A stretch of 64,000 nt of DNA from Ancylothrix sp036704045 (GTDB lineage Bacteria > Cyanobacteriota > Cyanobacteriia > Cyanobacteriales > Oscillatoriaceae): contig DATNQM010000036.1 of assembly GCA_036704045.1 (NCBI GenBank), forward strand, positions 1 through 64,000. The letters run 5' to 3'. Positions 8,085-17,700 of the stretch are shown piece after piece. The notes under the pieces are model-generated. The model was not told where the DNA came from, did not search any database, and worked only from the letters and a program-made list of their open reading frames with translations. A program made the position numbers and the translations under genes. Every line of letters starts with the position of its first letter. Position 1 is the stretch's first letter.

Positions 8085-10421
8085 ATGCCGCAATACTTCG
8101 GAAAACTCCCAACAACCGCTCAACCTTGGTCAACTATTGAGCCGGTGGAATCTGTGCAAAAAAATGATTTTTCTGTACAATTTAAGTGTGGCGAAGCGCA
8201 TCTAATTCTTAGCATTCTCGCACCTAATCTTATTCGAGTTAGAATGTCTCCAAAGGGCAATTTTTTACCGCGCCGGTCTTGGGCTGTGGCGAAAGATGAT
8301 AACGAGTGGTCGGTTGTTTCTTTTGAATACAATAAAACTGATAATAACACAGAAATTGAGACTGAACAAATCAAAATTTCTGTTGCCCAAAATAGCGAAA
8401 TTTCGTTTTTTGATAAACAAGGAAATGCCTTTGCTTGTGATGTAAACCCAAGTATCGGTTGGCGAATGGGAATGACAGCAACTTGGAAAAAAATTGAAGC
8501 AGAAGAACATTTTTATGGTTTTGGAGAACGCACCGGCTTTTTAGATAAACTCAGCCAAGTTAAAACTAATTGGACAACAGATGCACTTGATTACGGTTCC
8601 CTCACCGATGAAATGTACCAAGCTATTCCGTTTTTTATCGCCCTACGCCCAGGTTTAGCCTATGGTATTTTCTTTAATACTACTTTTTGGAGTCGCTTTG
8701 ATATTGGTGCAGAAGAACGGGCAATTTTAAAAATGGAAACTCGCGCCCCAGAACTGGATTATTATATTATTTACGGCCCGGAACCGGCCCAAATTTTACA
8801 AACCTATAGCGAGTTAACTGGTAAAATGCCTATGCCGCCAAAATGGGCTTTAGGCTATCATCAATGCCGGTGGAGTTATGAATCGGAAAATGTTGTTCTT
8901 GACTTAACAAAAGAATTCCGTCAACGTCAAATTCCCTGCGATGTCATTCATTTGGATATCGATTATATGCGAGGATATCGAGTTTTTACTTGGAGTCATA
9001 AAAGATTTCCTAACTATCAAAATTTTATTGGTGATTTAGCAGAAAAAGGTTTTAAAACTGTGACAATTATTGACCCTGGAGTAAAATACGAACCAGAGTC
9101 AGATTATGCCGTTTTTGATGAAGGTATCCAAAACGATTATTTTGTCCGAAAAGCTGACGGACAGTTATTTCATGGTTATGTCTGGCCTGATAAAGCTGTA
9201 TTTCCTGATTTCATGCGTAGTGATGTCCAAAAATGGTGGGGAGATTGGCATAAAACCTTAACAGATGTAGGCATTGCAGGCATTTGGTGTGATATGAATG
9301 AGCCGGCATTAGATGATCGGCCTTTTGGCGATCCTGGTAATAAAATTTGGTTTCCATTTGATGCCCCTCAAGGCGATTTTAATGAACAAACAAATCATAC
9401 AGAAACGCATAATTTATACGGTTTAATGATGGCAAAAGCCACTTATGAAGGCTTAGAAAAACATCGCAATGAACGCTCATTTGTTTTAACTCGTTCAGGT
9501 TATGCCGGTGTGCAGAAATGGTCATCGGTTTGGATGGGAGACAATCATTCTTTATGGGATCATTTAGAAATGTCCCTGCCAATGTTATGCAATATGGGAC
9601 TTTCTGGTGTGGCATTTGTAGGCTGTGATATTGGAGGTTTTGCCGGCAATGCAACTGCCGAATTATTTGCCCGATGGATGCAAATAGGAATGCTTTACCC
9701 CCTCATGCGTGCCCATTCTGCCTTCAGTACAGAACGCCATGAACCTTGGGTTTTTGGTGAAAAAGTCGAGAAAATTTGCCGTGAATATATCCAATTGCGG
9801 TATCAACTTTTGCCGTACATTTACACACTTTTCTGGGAAGCTGCAACCACCGGCACTCCTATTTTAAGACCACTTCTTTATCATTTTCCCAATGATTCCC
9901 AAACCTATCAACTCTATGATCAAGTATTTCTTGGTTCCGCAATAATGGCAGCCCCAATTTATCGTCCGGGCGTGGAATATCGCAGTGTTTATTTACCAGC
10001 AGGAGAGTGGTTTGATTGGTGGACAGGTGAACATTATCAAGGTTCACAGCACATTTTAGCACACGCACCCCTCGAAAAAATGCCACTTTATGTCCGGGCC
10101 GGTGCTGTTATTCCAATGATGCCGGTTATGCAATACGTTGATCAGCATCCCGTTGATGAATTGACCCTAAAAATTTACCCTGGAAAAGGCGAATTTACAT
10201 TCTATGAAGATGATGGCAAAACTTTTGAATACAAAACTGGCAACTTTGCCACAACCACTTACACAGTCTCCACAGAAAATAAAAAAGTCATTGTACAAAT
10301 AGACTCCAAAAAAGGCAACTTTACTCTTCCACCTCGTCAAATTATCGTCCAAGTTATCGGAGTAGGAGAACAGCGTTTTACCGATGATGGAAACGCAAAA
10401 ATTCTGACATTTTCTAACTAA
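8085..10421 (+). CDS. Glycoside hydrolase family 31 alpha-glucosidase
   Basis: A 778-residue GH31 enzyme, predicted to release alpha-glucose from the non-reducing end of alpha-glucans or maltooligosaccharides. It has an N-terminal beta-sandwich (residues ~30-240), then a TIM barrel with nucleophile D403 in the signature GIAGIWCDMNEP and acid/base D486 in WMGDNHSLWDH. The barrel also has HLDIDYM and FVGCDIGGFAG. Two C-terminal beta domains follow (LPAGEWFDWWTGEHYQG and the FTFYEDDGKTFEY region). There is no signal peptide, so it is probably cytosolic. The start is ATG 8085; a TTG 48 nt upstream overlaps nothing useful. The GH57 gene follows at 10610, suggesting a glycogen or storage-glucan role. 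Confidence 0.93.
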   Translation: MPQYFGKLPTTAQPWSTIEPVESVQKNDFSVQFKCGEAHLILSILAPNLIRVRMSPKGNFLPRRSWAVAKDDNEWSVVSFEYNKTDNNTEIETEQIKISVAQNSEISFFDKQGNAFACDVNPSIGWRMGMTATWKKIEAEEHFYGFGERTGFLDKLSQVKTNWTTDALDYGSLTDEMYQAIPFFIALRPGLAYGIFFNTTFWSRFDIGAEERAILKMETRAPELDYYIIYGPEPAQILQTYSELTGKMPMPPKWALGYHQCRWSYESENVVLDLTKEFRQRQIPCDVIHLDIDYMRGYRVFTWSHKRFPNYQNFIGDLAEKGFKTVTIIDPGVKYEPESDYAVFDEGIQNDYFVRKADGQLFHGYVWPDKAVFPDFMRSDVQKWWGDWHKTLTDVGIAGIWCDMNEPALDDRPFGDPGNKIWFPFDAPQGDFNEQTNHTETHNLYGLMMAKATYEGLEKHRNERSFVLTRSGYAGVQKWSSVWMGDNHSLWDHLEMSLPMLCNMGLSGVAFVGCDIGGFAGNATAELFARWMQIGMLYPLMRAHSAFSTERHEPWVFGEKVEKICREYIQLRYQLLPYIYTLFWEAATTGTPILRPLLYHFPNDSQTYQLYDQVFLGSAIMAAPIYRPGVEYRSVYLPAGEWFDWWTGEHYQGSQHILAHAPLEKMPLYVRAGAVIPMMPVMQYVDQHPVDELTLKIYPGKGEFTFYEDDGKTFEYKTGNFATTTYTVSTENKKVIVQIDSKKGNFTLPPRQIIVQVIGVGEQRFTDDGNAKILTFSN

Positions 10422-10609
10422 ACAAAGGTTTTTAAAACCCTAGTTTCTGTAGGGGCGGTGTAAAGGTGCCCGCCCTAAACCTAGTTTTTCTTGTACCGGC
10501 ATATCTAAAACCGGCTATTCCTAATAATTAAGTTTAATTTAAAAAGCCAACAAACACCAAAATAAACACCGATAATATATTTTATTCCTTTATAAACAAC
10601 CCTCAAAAA

Positions 10610-11830
10610 ATGACAAACAAACCCCTAGCTGTATTCGTTCCCTGGCTACACTTTCACCAACCCCCCATCTGGGTAGAAGAAACCCTCACCGGCAACCTGG
10701 AAAAAATGCTCAATGGGCCCGAAAATTCCGAAGAACGCTGGAATGCACAATGGTTTGCTCAAGCTTACAAAAACCCAGCCCGCTACATAGAAATCTTGCA
10801 AAAAGAAGGGCATTCTCCCCGCATAATGGTTGACTATTCAGGAGTATTATTAGAAGAACTAAATAAGCTAAGCACCGGCCTATTTAATCATATCTATGTT
10901 GATGGAGAAGCTATTGGAAACGTCATCGAATTATGGCGGTATATTTTAAATCAATACCCCGATAGTGTTGAATTTGCCGGTACAGCCTATAGTCATTGTT
11001 ATTTCCCCGCCACACCCGAACGCGATCACGAAGCACAAATAATGCAATGGCGCAAAGTTTTTGCTGATTTATTTGGCGAAAAAGCCCTTACAAAAGTACG
11101 CGGTTTTTGGCCGCCAGAAATGGGAATGACCGGCGATCCTGCGGAAGCTTTGCGGTTTATTCGTTTGTTAAAAAAATGCGGTTATGAATGGCTAATTTTA
11201 CCCCGTAGCGCCATCGAACATCCTGAAAATTGGAGTGTGCCGGCCTTGGAAAATCGCGTCCATTGGCTAACAGTTGAATATCAAGGTGAAACCGAGCAAA
11301 TTTTATGCGTCATCCGCGATACTGACATGGGAATTCGTCAGCAAAGCGGTCAAAATGTCGATGGTTGCATTAACGATATCCGTTATCGCGGCAAAGAATT
11401 ACAATCAGAAAAAATACCCCCTTTAATCGTGCCAACTTCTGACGGCGAAAATGGTAATGTAATGATGTTTGAATACTTCCGAAATAGCTTTGCACCGTTG
11501 TTTCGTAATTCTCAATCTTGGCAAGATATAGCCTTTATGAATGTCAGCGAATATATTGATAAATATTTGCCCAAGGTTGCAACAACAGAAGTACGCTTAA
11601 AACCCACCGGCGGTTCATGGATAGGAGGACATCAAAGCTGGAATGAAGGAGATCGCCGGCAACAAGTTTTAGCCGCCATTGAACAATTAAGTCAAACCTA
11701 CGCAAATAAGGCTGAGAAAGATAAAATGCCAATGCTTTTATGCGAAACCAGTTGTTATGTTTACTGGAATTCCGAGTTTTGGTTTCAGCAAGCAGATCGT
11801 TGTATTGAATGGGCAAAAAAATTACCGTAA
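10610..11830 (+). CDS. Glycoside hydrolase family 57 protein
   Basis: A 406-residue GH57 catalytic (beta/alpha)7 domain. It shows the diagnostic N-terminal HFHQPP (residues 14-19), nucleophile E170 in VRGFWPPEMGM and acid/base D278 in PTSDGENG. GH57 enzymes act on alpha-glucans as amylases, amylopullulanases, branching enzymes or 4-alpha-glucanotransferases. The short length and lack of a C-terminal extension leave the specificity open. It follows the GH31 gene by 188 bp in the same direction, so the two probably act together on glycogen or imported maltodextrins. No signal peptide. The start at ATG 10610 is the first in frame. Confidence 0.9.
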   Translation: MTNKPLAVFVPWLHFHQPPIWVEETLTGNLEKMLNGPENSEERWNAQWFAQAYKNPARYIEILQKEGHSPRIMVDYSGVLLEELNKLSTGLFNHIYVDGEAIGNVIELWRYILNQYPDSVEFAGTAYSHCYFPATPERDHEAQIMQWRKVFADLFGEKALTKVRGFWPPEMGMTGDPAEALRFIRLLKKCGYEWLILPRSAIEHPENWSVPALENRVHWLTVEYQGETEQILCVIRDTDMGIRQQSGQNVDGCINDIRYRGKELQSEKIPPLIVPTSDGENGNVMMFEYFRNSFAPLFRNSQSWQDIAFMNVSEYIDKYLPKVATTEVRLKPTGGSWIGGHQSWNEGDRRQQVLAAIEQLSQTYANKAEKDKMPMLLCETSCYVYWNSEFWFQQADRCIEWAKKLP

Positions 11831-11836
11831 ATAAGC

Positions 11837-11893
11837 AGGCCGGTTAGTGTATTTCCTGCCAAACTCTGCTTTGGAAAATGCACCGGCCTTTTC
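11837..11893 (+). terminator. Terminator after the GH57 gene
   Basis: The GC-rich perfect arms AGGCCGGT (11837-11844) and ACCGGCCT (11882-11889) are followed by TTTTC. The 37-nt loop holds a competing GCAGG/CCTGC pairing, which weakens the call. The hairpin starts 6 nt after the stop codon. Confidence 0.5.
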
Positions 11894-12003
11894 AGTTCTC
11901 TTCATCATTAACCCTTCAAACAAAAACATTATTTATCTAATTTCTTAATCTCCAATTCCGTCATAATGTAAAATATAACCTATAAAATCCAACAGAGGAA
12001 ACC

Positions 12004-12552
12004 ATGCCATCTTGCACCTTTGCCGAATACATAGAACAAGAAAAAACCGAAGATAGCCGGCACGAATATGTCAGCGGCTACAAATTTGAAATGCCCGAAG
12101 TTAGCGAAGAACATCATCTAATATCCAGAATAATTGAAAACCTATTTTCTGCCAAAGTGCGGGAAAATTCCTATCAACTCCATAGCTTTGAAACCCCACT
12201 TTGGATAGAACAAGTTGCAGTTTGTTACTATCCCGATATGATGCTTATTCCCTCAAATGAAAAAACCGAAACCCGCTATAAAACTAACCCTAACCTAATC
12301 ATAGAAATTTTCAGTTCCCGCACCCAAGCTACCGACCGGCAAGAAAAATTCTTGAACTATCAACTAATCCCCACCCTCCAAGAATACCTCTTAATTTCTG
12401 AAAAAGAACCCAAAATAGAAATCCACCGGAAAAATGAACAAGGAAATTGGATAAGCCAAACCCTCAAAGAAACCGACTCTCTCCACATTCAAACTTTAAA
12501 TCTCACTATAAGCGTCGAAGAAATCTATCAAAATAGTTTCATTGACGACTAA
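12004..12552 (+). CDS. Uma2 family (DUF820) putative endonuclease
   Basis: A 182-residue protein of the Uma2/DUF820 family, hugely expanded in cyanobacteria and built on a PD-(D/E)XK nuclease fold. Visible signatures are RHEYVSGYKFEM near the start, the metal-binding aspartate D78 in YYPDMMLIP, the acidic E101 in LIIEIFSSRT, and a downstream DRQEKFLNYQ with a candidate lysine. The genuine activity of the family is unproved; it has been linked to transposase-like and restriction-like nucleases. It has a strong SD (AGAGG) before ATG 12004. It stands alone and is convergent with the methyltransferase gene. Confidence 0.85.
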   Translation: MPSCTFAEYIEQEKTEDSRHEYVSGYKFEMPEVSEEHHLISRIIENLFSAKVRENSYQLHSFETPLWIEQVAVCYYPDMMLIPSNEKTETRYKTNPNLIIEIFSSRTQATDRQEKFLNYQLIPTLQEYLLISEKEPKIEIHRKNEQGNWISQTLKETDSLHIQTLNLTISVEEIYQNSFIDD

Positions 12553-12581
12553 CTATTTTTCCCCAAATAAAAGTAAATTTT

Positions 12582-12620
12582 GTAGCGTTTGAGAGTTCTC
12601 ATAAAACCCTAAAACGCTAC
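12582..12620. terminator. Bidirectional hairpin between convergent genes
   Basis: GTAGCGTTT (12582-12590) and AAACGCTAC (12612-12620) form a perfect 9-bp stem exactly between the convergent Uma2 and methyltransferase stops. A loop of 21 nt and the absence of long T runs make it a modest terminator. Confidence 0.45.
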
Positions 12621-12623
12621 TAC

Positions 12624-13247
12624 TTACTTCACCATTTTTATTACCTGCAAAGAACCCCCAGCAAACAACTTTTTTTCACCTTCCACAAAACCAACTTCCT
12701 TTAATAATTCCAACAAATCAATATCCAACAATTCCCAAGATGTATGAGTTTCAAATAACCATAAAAACATCGCCAAACCCGGCCAAAATATTACATTACT
12801 AGGAGAATGAAAATCCACCATCGTAAAAACTCCCCCCGGTTTTAAAACTCTAAAAACCTCAGTAAAAATTTGCTTACGCTGTTCTTTTTCCATTTCGTGC
12901 ATCGCCACACTAGAATGCACTAAATCAAAAACCTCATCAGAAAAAGGCATTTCCTCAGCAAACGCCTCTACAAACTTCGCCTCTGGCACATTTTGCCGTG
13001 CTCGCTTCACAGAAAAAGGCGACGCATCCAACCCCGTTACATCCCCCGACAAACCCACCAAAAACTGTGTAGTTTGCCCAGAACCACAACACAAATCTAA
13101 AATTTTAGTATCAGCATTTATTGACAAACCCTGCAATGCCAAATGACGAAACCGGTTTTCGCCTCCCACACTCAATGCTGCTAGGCGCGAAATGCCATCA
13201 TAAAGCCACTGATAGCGATAACTCCAATCTCGCAAAATAGTAGCCAC
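12624..13247 (-). CDS. Class I SAM-dependent methyltransferase
   Basis: A 207-residue methyltransferase of the UbiE/Methyltransf_11 type. Motif I is ILDLCCGSG (residues 49-57), motif II has the acidic D in VTGLDASP, and the post-motif region includes VLKPGGVFTMVDF. The N-terminal YRYQWLYDGISRLAALSVGG resembles the substrate-proximal helix of UbiE/MenG quinone methyltransferases, but the hallmark UbiE signatures are not clear, so I do not assign a substrate. ATG 13247 opens the frame. It is convergent with the Uma2 gene and divergent from hemH. Confidence 0.82.
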   Translation of the reverse strand: MATILRDWSYRYQWLYDGISRLAALSVGGENRFRHLALQGLSINADTKILDLCCGSGQTTQFLVGLSGDVTGLDASPFSVKRARQNVPEAKFVEAFAEEMPFSDEVFDLVHSSVAMHEMEKEQRKQIFTEVFRVLKPGGVFTMVDFHSPSNVIFWPGLAMFLWLFETHTSWELLDIDLLELLKEVGFVEGEKKLFAGGSLQVIKMVK

Positions 13248-13406
13248 CCTTCAACTCCCTTAAATAAATACACAAAACTTGTGTAGCCCAAGATACAGCC
13301 TAGCGTTTATTTTCAGAAAAATTCGTCTTTGCTCCTCACCCTCGGACGCCGTATCATTGTTAAAATCAGTAACGAAAATGAAAACAAACTATAAAGTGTA
13401 ACTGCT

Positions 13407-14570
13407 ATGGGCCGTGTAGGGGTTTTATTGCTCAATCTAGGAGGGCCGGATCAACTTGAAGACGTCCGACCATTTCTTTTTAACTTATTTTCCGATCCAG
13501 AAATTATTAGACTACCCTTTCCCTGGCTGCAAAAACCCCTAGCATGGCTCATTTCCACGCTTAGGGTAACAAAATCTCAAGACAACTACCGTCAAATTGG
13601 CGGCGGTTCTCCTCTGCGCCGCATCACCGAAGAACAAGGTCTTGCCCTTCAACAACATTTGCAACAAAAAGGTCAAGATACTCAAGTTTATATTGGTATG
13701 CGCTACTGGCATCCTTTCACCGAAGAAGCCCTTGCGCGCATAAAACGCGACAAAATAGAAAAACTTGTTATTCTGCCCCTTTACCCCCAATTTTCGATTA
13801 GCACTAGCGGTTCTTCTTTCCGTCTCCTTGAGAAAATTTGGCAACAAGACCCGGCCCTTCAAGCCATAGACTATACTGTTATCCCTTCTTGGTATAACCG
13901 GCCAGGCTATCTACAAGCAATGGCTGACCTGATCGCCAAAGAACTTGACCAACTAGAAAACCCAGATCAAGTACATATCTTCTTTAGCGCCCATGGAGTA
14001 CCTCTCAGCTATGTAGAAGAAGCGGGCGACCCCTACCAAAAGGAAATAGAGGAATGTACAGACTTGATCATGCAAACCCTGAACCGGCCCAACCCCCACA
14101 CCCTAGCCTATCAAAGCCGCGTCGGGCCGGTGGAATGGCTAAAACCCTATACCGAAGATGCCATCCCCCAACTTGCAGAACAAGGCGTGAAAGAATTATT
14201 AGTGGTTCCCATTAGTTTTGTTTCGGAACATATCGAAACATTACAAGAGATTGACATGGAGTACCGCGAACTTGCCGAAGAGAGCGGGATCCATCACTTT
14301 TACCGTGTACCGGCCCTCAATACCCATCCCGTCTTTGTGGATGACCTCGCCGAAATGGTTGTAGAATCTCTCGATCAACCCAGCGTTAAATTTGAAGAAG
14401 TAGCACATCCGACGAAAAAAGTCAAGATGTATCCTCAAGAAGGCTGGGAATGGGGATTAACTCCGAATGCAGAAGTCTGGAATGGCCGGCTGGCAATGCT
14501 TGGTTTTCTAGCCTTAATGATTGAATTAATAACCGGCCAAGGATTATTACACTTTGTTGGATTACTTTAA
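13407..14570 (+). CDS. hemH: Ferrochelatase with C-terminal CAB-like domain
   Basis: Inserts Fe2+ into protoporphyrin IX, the last step of protoheme synthesis. The protein is 387 residues, longer than non-photosynthetic ferrochelatases because of a C-terminal tail. The active-site histidine is H196 in IFFSAHGVPLSYV and the metal/proton-relay glutamate is E277 in FVSEHIETLQEID. N-terminal VLLLNLGGPD and IGGGSPLRRITEEQ are family signatures. The tail (residues ~350-387) has NAEVWNGRLAMLGFLAL, a chlorophyll-a/b-binding (LHC/Hlip) motif, preceded by a linker: the cyanobacterial and plastid-type arrangement, which allows thylakoid anchoring. It starts at ATG 13407 with MGRVGVLLLN. Monocistronic, with a strong terminator. 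Confidence 0.97.
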   Translation: MGRVGVLLLNLGGPDQLEDVRPFLFNLFSDPEIIRLPFPWLQKPLAWLISTLRVTKSQDNYRQIGGGSPLRRITEEQGLALQQHLQQKGQDTQVYIGMRYWHPFTEEALARIKRDKIEKLVILPLYPQFSISTSGSSFRLLEKIWQQDPALQAIDYTVIPSWYNRPGYLQAMADLIAKELDQLENPDQVHIFFSAHGVPLSYVEEAGDPYQKEIEECTDLIMQTLNRPNPHTLAYQSRVGPVEWLKPYTEDAIPQLAEQGVKELLVVPISFVSEHIETLQEIDMEYRELAEESGIHHFYRVPALNTHPVFVDDLAEMVVESLDQPSVKFEEVAHPTKKVKMYPQEGWEWGLTPNAEVWNGRLAMLGFLALMIELITGQGLLHFVGLL

Positions 14571-14583
14571 GAAACAGCATAAT

Positions 14584-14618
14584 AAAAAACTCGGTTTCTA
14601 ATAGAAATCGGGTTTTTT
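14584..14618 (+). terminator. Strong Rho-independent terminator of hemH
   Basis: A 16-bp stem, with two G-T wobbles, pairs the arm at 14584-14599 (AAAAAACTCGGTTTCT) with 14603-14618 (AGAAATCGGGTTTTTT) around a 3-nt loop. It ends in six T residues, 14 nt after the hemH stop. Confidence 0.85.
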
Positions 14619-14705
14619 ACTAGTAGCAAAATAGGTTTTGTAACCACAACCTGTAGCAGATAAATAGGAGCAGTCTTAACTAGAGAATTAGTTGTAAAAT
14701 ACCAC

Positions 14706-14744
14706 CCTCTGCGTCCTCTGTGCCTCCCTCCGCATCCTCTGTGT
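14706..14744. repeat. CCTCTGCGTCC-type interspersed repeat
   Basis: Two tandem versions of the motif (CCTCTGCGTCCTCTGTG and, degenerate, CCGCATCCTCTGTGTG) lie in the spacer downstream of the CHAT gene. The same core, CCTCTGCGTCC, occurs inverted at 55983-55993. Similar short repeats are common in cyanobacterial spacers. Confidence 0.45.
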
Positions 14745-14767
14745 GAAAAAAAGCCTCAATCCAGATT

Positions 14768-17700
14768 TTACCAAGGACTACCAATTAGCGTAAAAGCCGA
14801 CCAAAAATAAGGATGCTGCAAAGTCATATCTCCAAGACTTTCTAACTCCCCAGGCAATATTTGACTACCCCCCGGAAACACCAAACGACCGCCTTTGACA
14901 GAAACTTGACCTCGAATCATCTCTACTTGTGCACGCCTTAAAGCCTCAGCCTTAATCTTCACATCTGGTTGTTGCAGTTGCCGGTAAAACTCAGTCATCA
15001 ATCCCAAAGTTCCCGTATCCGAAACATACCATAAAGAAGCCAAAGCTGATTTTACCCCTGCTTGTACTGCCAAACCGGCAAACCCTAATTCTGCCGTTTC
15101 ATCTCCCCGCGCCGTGCGACACGCACTTAAAACCAACAACTCCACCGGCGGATTTTTCCATCCCAATTGTCGCATTTCATTTAACCTTAACTGATTATCC
15201 CACAATTGAATATAGGAATTGCCGGGGTCTCCTGGTTGAAATTCTGCATGAGTTGCTAGGTGAATAATTTTATAGGGAAATTCACTGCGTTGTTCTTTTA
15301 AATTTTCTAGTGTAAAAGCCTGATTTAAAAAAGCTTTCCCCGGCCACAAACTATTATTTTGAGGGGCTGATTGGTTCTTTTTTATAAATTTAATTTCGGT
15401 TTTTGTCGTCTCTGGAGTGAGATTTTTATCTCCATCTCTAACAATCATTTGCAATTCCACCGGCACCGCTGGTAGCGGATTTTGATCCTTAAATTCTGAA
15501 GCCCCAAAGGCGAGAACTTGTCCATCTTTTAGAGACTGATAGCTCGTGTCGGTTAAATTCACACTGGGAATTAAACCCAGACTATATTTTTCTACTAAAA
15601 ACTGCTTGCCATCATACAACGCTGCCACCGGCAAAGAACGCAAACCGGCATCCATTGAAAACATAATGGTATCGGTCTTTAAGGCTTGTAAATCTGCTTC
15701 AATTGGCGCAATTATCCACTGATAAAGTTGTTGAGAAATATCTAAATATTTTGTACTGTTTCGGTGTTGAGGCTGAGTAATTTGTTGCGAAAATTGTTGA
15801 GCGATTTTAATAAGTTTTTCTTTTGGTGCATCGGTCACACTACGGTGAATTGGTTTACCGCCAGATGGAACTAAAATTATATCTAATTGTTCGGGTCTCG
15901 AAAACACATAAATAATTACTGCCTTTGTTCCTATCTGATTTTCAATACTTTTTAACGGTTGCTGAAGTTGTGGAATGGTATCTAAATCCATTCGCCAATT
16001 TTGACCTGTATAATCTCCTACTTCTTTTGTATATAACGACTCAAGGGAGATAGTGGCTGATTCTACATAACCTTCGTTTAGTTTCTGCTCAATTTGTTGC
16101 GGTGTAATTTGAGATTCAACAATTTTCAACGTTTCTTTTACGGGCTCAAAATTTTCTTGATTAGAGGTTTGAGGTGCCGGTGTTGGTGTTGGTGTTTCGG
16201 TTGGTACCGATGTTGGTGGGGGTGTTGGTGTTGGTGGGGGTGTCGGTGTTGGTGTTGGTGGAGGTGCCGGTGTTGGTGTTGGTGCTGGTGTTTCGGTAGG
16301 TGCCGGTGCTTCTGTTGGTGCCGGTATAGAAATTACTTGAATTGTCCCACCATCAAGAGACTGAGTATAGGGTAAAACCGTTTCCAGAGGGATTGTTGAC
16401 TCACCACCGACACCTCTGGTAATAACACCCGCTGTGCCATTTATTGTCGCATCTCCTACCCTAAACGGTGTGTCTTCATTACCACCATGCCGAATAGAAA
16501 TACTACCACCCTCGCTACTTCCAACAGTTGAAATACTTGCAGCTTGTCCGTTGGCAGTATTAAAGGTTTGTGTAGCGCGAAAATAGCCCCCCGTCGTTTC
16601 AATTTTCACGTTTCCGCCGGTGGTTCCACCACTGGCACTAATCCAGCTTACTTGAATATCTCCTGTCGCATCTAAACTCACATTTCCCCCGGCACCATTG
16701 ATACCACTAGAATTAATTTCACCAGCTGTTATTTGCGTGGCTGCCTTCACAGAAATTTCTCCCCCATTCACTGCCCCAGATGTATATACATTGCCCGTTG
16801 TAATCGTGTTATTACTGGTCAAGCTAATATTTCCACCGTTGATTGTTGTAGAAAAGGCATTGATATCAGCAGTTTTAATATCATTGGCTGCATTTGCTGT
16901 AACGGTGCCACCGTTGCCAGTAGTGGAACTGGTATCAATGATGCCGGCGCTGGTATCAATGGTGCCGGCGCTGCTGTTAATGGTCAAATCTCGACCATTA
17001 TTTGTAATATTGCCGGTTGTAATATTTCCCCCAGCTAATAGTGTAATACTGGCATCACTTTCGGGGCCACCACTGAGGGTAAATCCTGTGGTATTAATAC
17101 TACCGGCATCCATAGGAGAACGCAATGTTATGGGGTCAGAAAAACTAACATCGCTGTTTAAAATAATAGTGCCGCTACTATCTAATCCTCCGATAAAAAT
17201 TTCCGAGAATCCGTCTTGCAACTGTGTTAATTCTGCTGTATCTAAATTTAATGCTGCATCATTTGTTGTGCCGCCAACAGTAATATCTAAAGCTGAATTA
17301 TTCGGTTGAATTTGTAAAATGCTATTTCCCCCGATAAAGGAATTTATAATGTCTATTTCATCAGCTTGTAAAGTTAAAGTGCCGATAGCAGTCACGTCTT
17401 GATTAATTTGACCGGCATCTATCAAAATTCCTGGAAAACCGTCCCCAATAATGGTAATATTTCCACTGGAAGAGCTAATTTGGGAATTATTGAGATAAAA
17501 CCCACTTGAATTTGTGCTTGTGCCTGTGATGTTGATATTTCCTGCGGTTGTAATGTTGGAATTGTTGAGAATGGAAACGCCGTAATTTTCTGTGGTGCCA
17601 CTGGTTGCTGTGCCGGTGAGGGTGATGTTGCCGGTGTCGCTAATAACGCTGCTGTTTGTTGTTATTTTAATTGCTGAATTGTTTTGTTCGGTTGTGCCGC

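Noticed and set aside
10440..10480. GC-rich hairpin-like stretch after the GH31 gene (GGGGCGG ... CCCGCCC)
   Set aside because: Only a 6-bp core pairs, without a following T run; resembles a common spacer repeat but is too weak to call.
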